From positions 1 through 13,978 of the forward strand of contig JAOPZG010000004.1 of the NCBI GenBank assembly GCA_025964215.1: a stretch of DNA of 13,978 bases, read 5' to 3'. Under the pieces are notes generated by a model. The model ran no database searches and had not been told where the DNA came from. It was given only the letters and a program-made list of their open reading frames with translations. The DNA is from Conexibacter sp. (GTDB taxonomy: Bacteria; Actinomycetota; Thermoleophilia; Solirubrobacterales; Solirubrobacteraceae). The translations under genes and the position numbers were made by a program. Of the stretch, positions 13,007 through 13,978 are shown piece after piece. How positions within the stretch are numbered: the first letter of the stretch is position 1; each line of letters begins with the position of its first letter.

Positions 13007-13978
13007 CTAGCGCAAGAACGGCGGGATGTCGATCTCGTCGTCGCGGATCTCGAGCGACTCGCGCTCGACGCGCGGGGAGCGATCGCGACGGCGGGCGCTG
13101 TCGCGGATCTCCTCGCGAGCCTGACGCGGCCGCGCGCGGCCGTGGTCGAAGCCCGTGGCGATGACCGTGACGCGGACCTCGTCACCCAGCGACTCGTCGA
13201 TGACGGAGCCGAAGATGATGTTGGCGTTCGCGTCGGCCGCGCCCTGGACGATCTCGGCCGCCTCGTTGATCTCGAACAGCCCGATGTCGGGGCCGCCCGT
13301 GATGTTGAGGAGGATGCCCGTCGCGCCCTCGACCGACTGCTCCAGCAGCGGGCTGCTGATCGCGGTCTTGGCCGCGTCGGCCGCGCGGGTCTCGCCGCCG
13401 GACTGCCCGATGCCCATGAGCGCCGAGCCGGCGTCCTGCATGATCGTGCGGACGTCGGCGAAGTCCAGGTTGATGAGGCCCGGGATCGTGATGAGGTCCG
13501 TGATCCCCTGGACGCCCTGGCGGAGGACGTTGTCGGCCTCCCGGAACGCCTCGAGGATCGTCGTGCGCCGCTCGACGAGCGCCAGGAGCTTCTCGTTCGG
13601 GATCACGATCAGCGTGTCGACCACGTCGCGGAGGCGCTGGACGCCCTCCTCGGCCTGGCGCATCCGCTGCGTGCCCTCGAACTCGAACGGCTTGGTGACC
13701 ATGCCGACCGTCAGCGCGCCGATCTCGTTCTTGGCGATCTCGGCGGCCTCGTTGATCTCGAACAACCCGATGTCCGGGCCGCCCGTGATGTTCAGCAGGA
13801 TGCCCGTGGCACCCTCCACGTTCTCCTCCAGCAGCGGCGATGAGATCGCGGCCTTGGCGGCCTCCGCGCAGCGCGACTCGCCGTTGGCCGTGCCGATGCC
13901 CATCAGGGCCGAGCCGGCGTCCTGCATGATCGTGCGGACGTCGGCGTAGTCGAGGTTGATGAGGCCCGGGATCGTGAT
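13007..13978 (-). CDS. ftsZ: Cell division GTPase FtsZ, 3' part, with an in-frame repeated segment
   Basis: FtsZ polymerises into the cytokinetic ring; the window holds 323 residues up to the stop. In order they are: a C-terminal-half segment beginning ITIPGLINLDY and ending EINEAAEI (13978-13736); then EIGALTVGMVTKPFEFEG, the strand that in normal FtsZ directly follows the GGGTGTG loop and its AAPVV; TLIVIPNEKLL; LEAFREADNVLRQGVQGI; then the same C-terminal-half segment again (13492-13250), NIIFGSVIDESLGDEVRVTVIATGF, a basic linker, and the FtsZ tail DEIDIPPFLR. Normal FtsZ has that segment once. The second half alone is a proper FtsZ C-terminus. The first copy is misplaced: it should come after, not before, EIGALTVG. 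The 5' part with the GTP loops is outside the window. Confidence 0.9.
   Translation of the reverse strand: MTIPGLINLDYADVRTIMQDAGSALMGIGTANGESRCAEAAKAAISSPLLEENVEGATGILLNITGGPDIGLFEINEAAEIAKNEIGALTVGMVTKPFEFEGTQRMRQAEEGVQRLRDVVDTLIVIPNEKLLALVERRTTILEAFREADNVLRQGVQGITDLITIPGLINLDFADVRTIMQDAGSALMGIGQSGGETRAADAAKTAISSPLLEQSVEGATGILLNITGGPDIGLFEINEAAEIVQGAADANANIIFGSVIDESLGDEVRVTVIATGFDHGRARPRQAREEIRDSARRRDRSPRVERESLEIRDDEIDIPPFLR
13250..13492 (-). repeat. FtsZ repeated segment, second (normally placed) copy
   Basis: It encodes 81 residues from ITIPGLINLDF to EINEAAEI, the FtsZ stretch from the T7/H7 end into the C-terminal domain. Counting by eye, 71 of 81 residues agree with the copy at 13736-13978, with many silent differences in DNA. 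Confidence 0.85.
13736..13978 (-). repeat. FtsZ repeated segment, first (misplaced) copy
   Basis: It encodes 81 residues from ITIPGLINLDY to EINEAAEI, then joins in frame to AKNEIGALTV. The join falls where both parent sequences would read AEI(A), so it may rest on a short shared sequence (GCCGAGATCGCC). It runs to the window edge. Confidence 0.85.

Noticed and set aside
12968..13843. 291-aa rightward open frame opposite ftsZ
   Set aside because: It is a mirror of ftsZ; its own internal repetition only reflects the repeated ftsZ segment.
1..13978. CRISPR array, tRNA or rRNA genes
   Set aside because: No regularly spaced repeats of 23-47 bases and no cloverleaf or rRNA sequence were seen on either strand.

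Overview
The window looks like a piece of chromosome from a high-GC Gram-positive bacterium. The split glycine decarboxylase (GcvPA plus GcvPB), the FtsZ sequence and tail, the non-haem ferritin and the LexA box of the Gram-positive type (CGAAC-N4-GTTCG) suggest an actinobacterium, perhaps of the Thermoleophilia/Solirubrobacterales kind; the lineage is inference. Housekeeping genes lie at both ends and an accessory island of about 8.5 kb sits between them.

Left flank (1-4127). A leftward, tightly packed cluster runs ferritin, gcvT, gcvH, gcvPA, gcvPB (the last cut by the window edge). Together the four gcv products make the glycine cleavage system. Divergent from ferritin is a small Cys-rich protein (CxxCxxCxxC). 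The 120-bp gap between them carries three TTAGG-N5-CTA repeats spaced by two helical turns, a likely operator.

Island (about 4144-12682). A perfect 18-bp inverted repeat occurs at 4147-4164 and 12648-12665, outside every accessory gene and just inside the two flanking small chromosomal genes. Inside, from left to right: a rightward protein with a HEPN-type RNxxxH motif behind a large hairpin; converging on it, a leftward three-gene operon (ComEC-type metallo-beta-lactamase, four-helix membrane protein, helical protein of unknown function); a leftward 645-aa DNA-binding protein with homing-endonuclease-associated-like repeats and three winged helices; a divergent promoter region with a textbook LexA box; and a rightward DDE transposase split into two reading frames between its first and second catalytic aspartates. 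My reading is that this is a mobile element whose transposase and regulator are under SOS control and whose cargo is a candidate defence module. The link between the parts is inference.

Right flank (12683-13978). A 44-aa leftward gene is followed by two strong hairpins and then the 3' part of a leftward ftsZ. This ftsZ is abnormal: an 81-residue segment of the C-terminal half occurs twice, 486 bp apart and in frame, with about 88% identity between copies. That points to a fusion of two ftsZ paralogues, a diverged internal duplication, or an assembly chimera.
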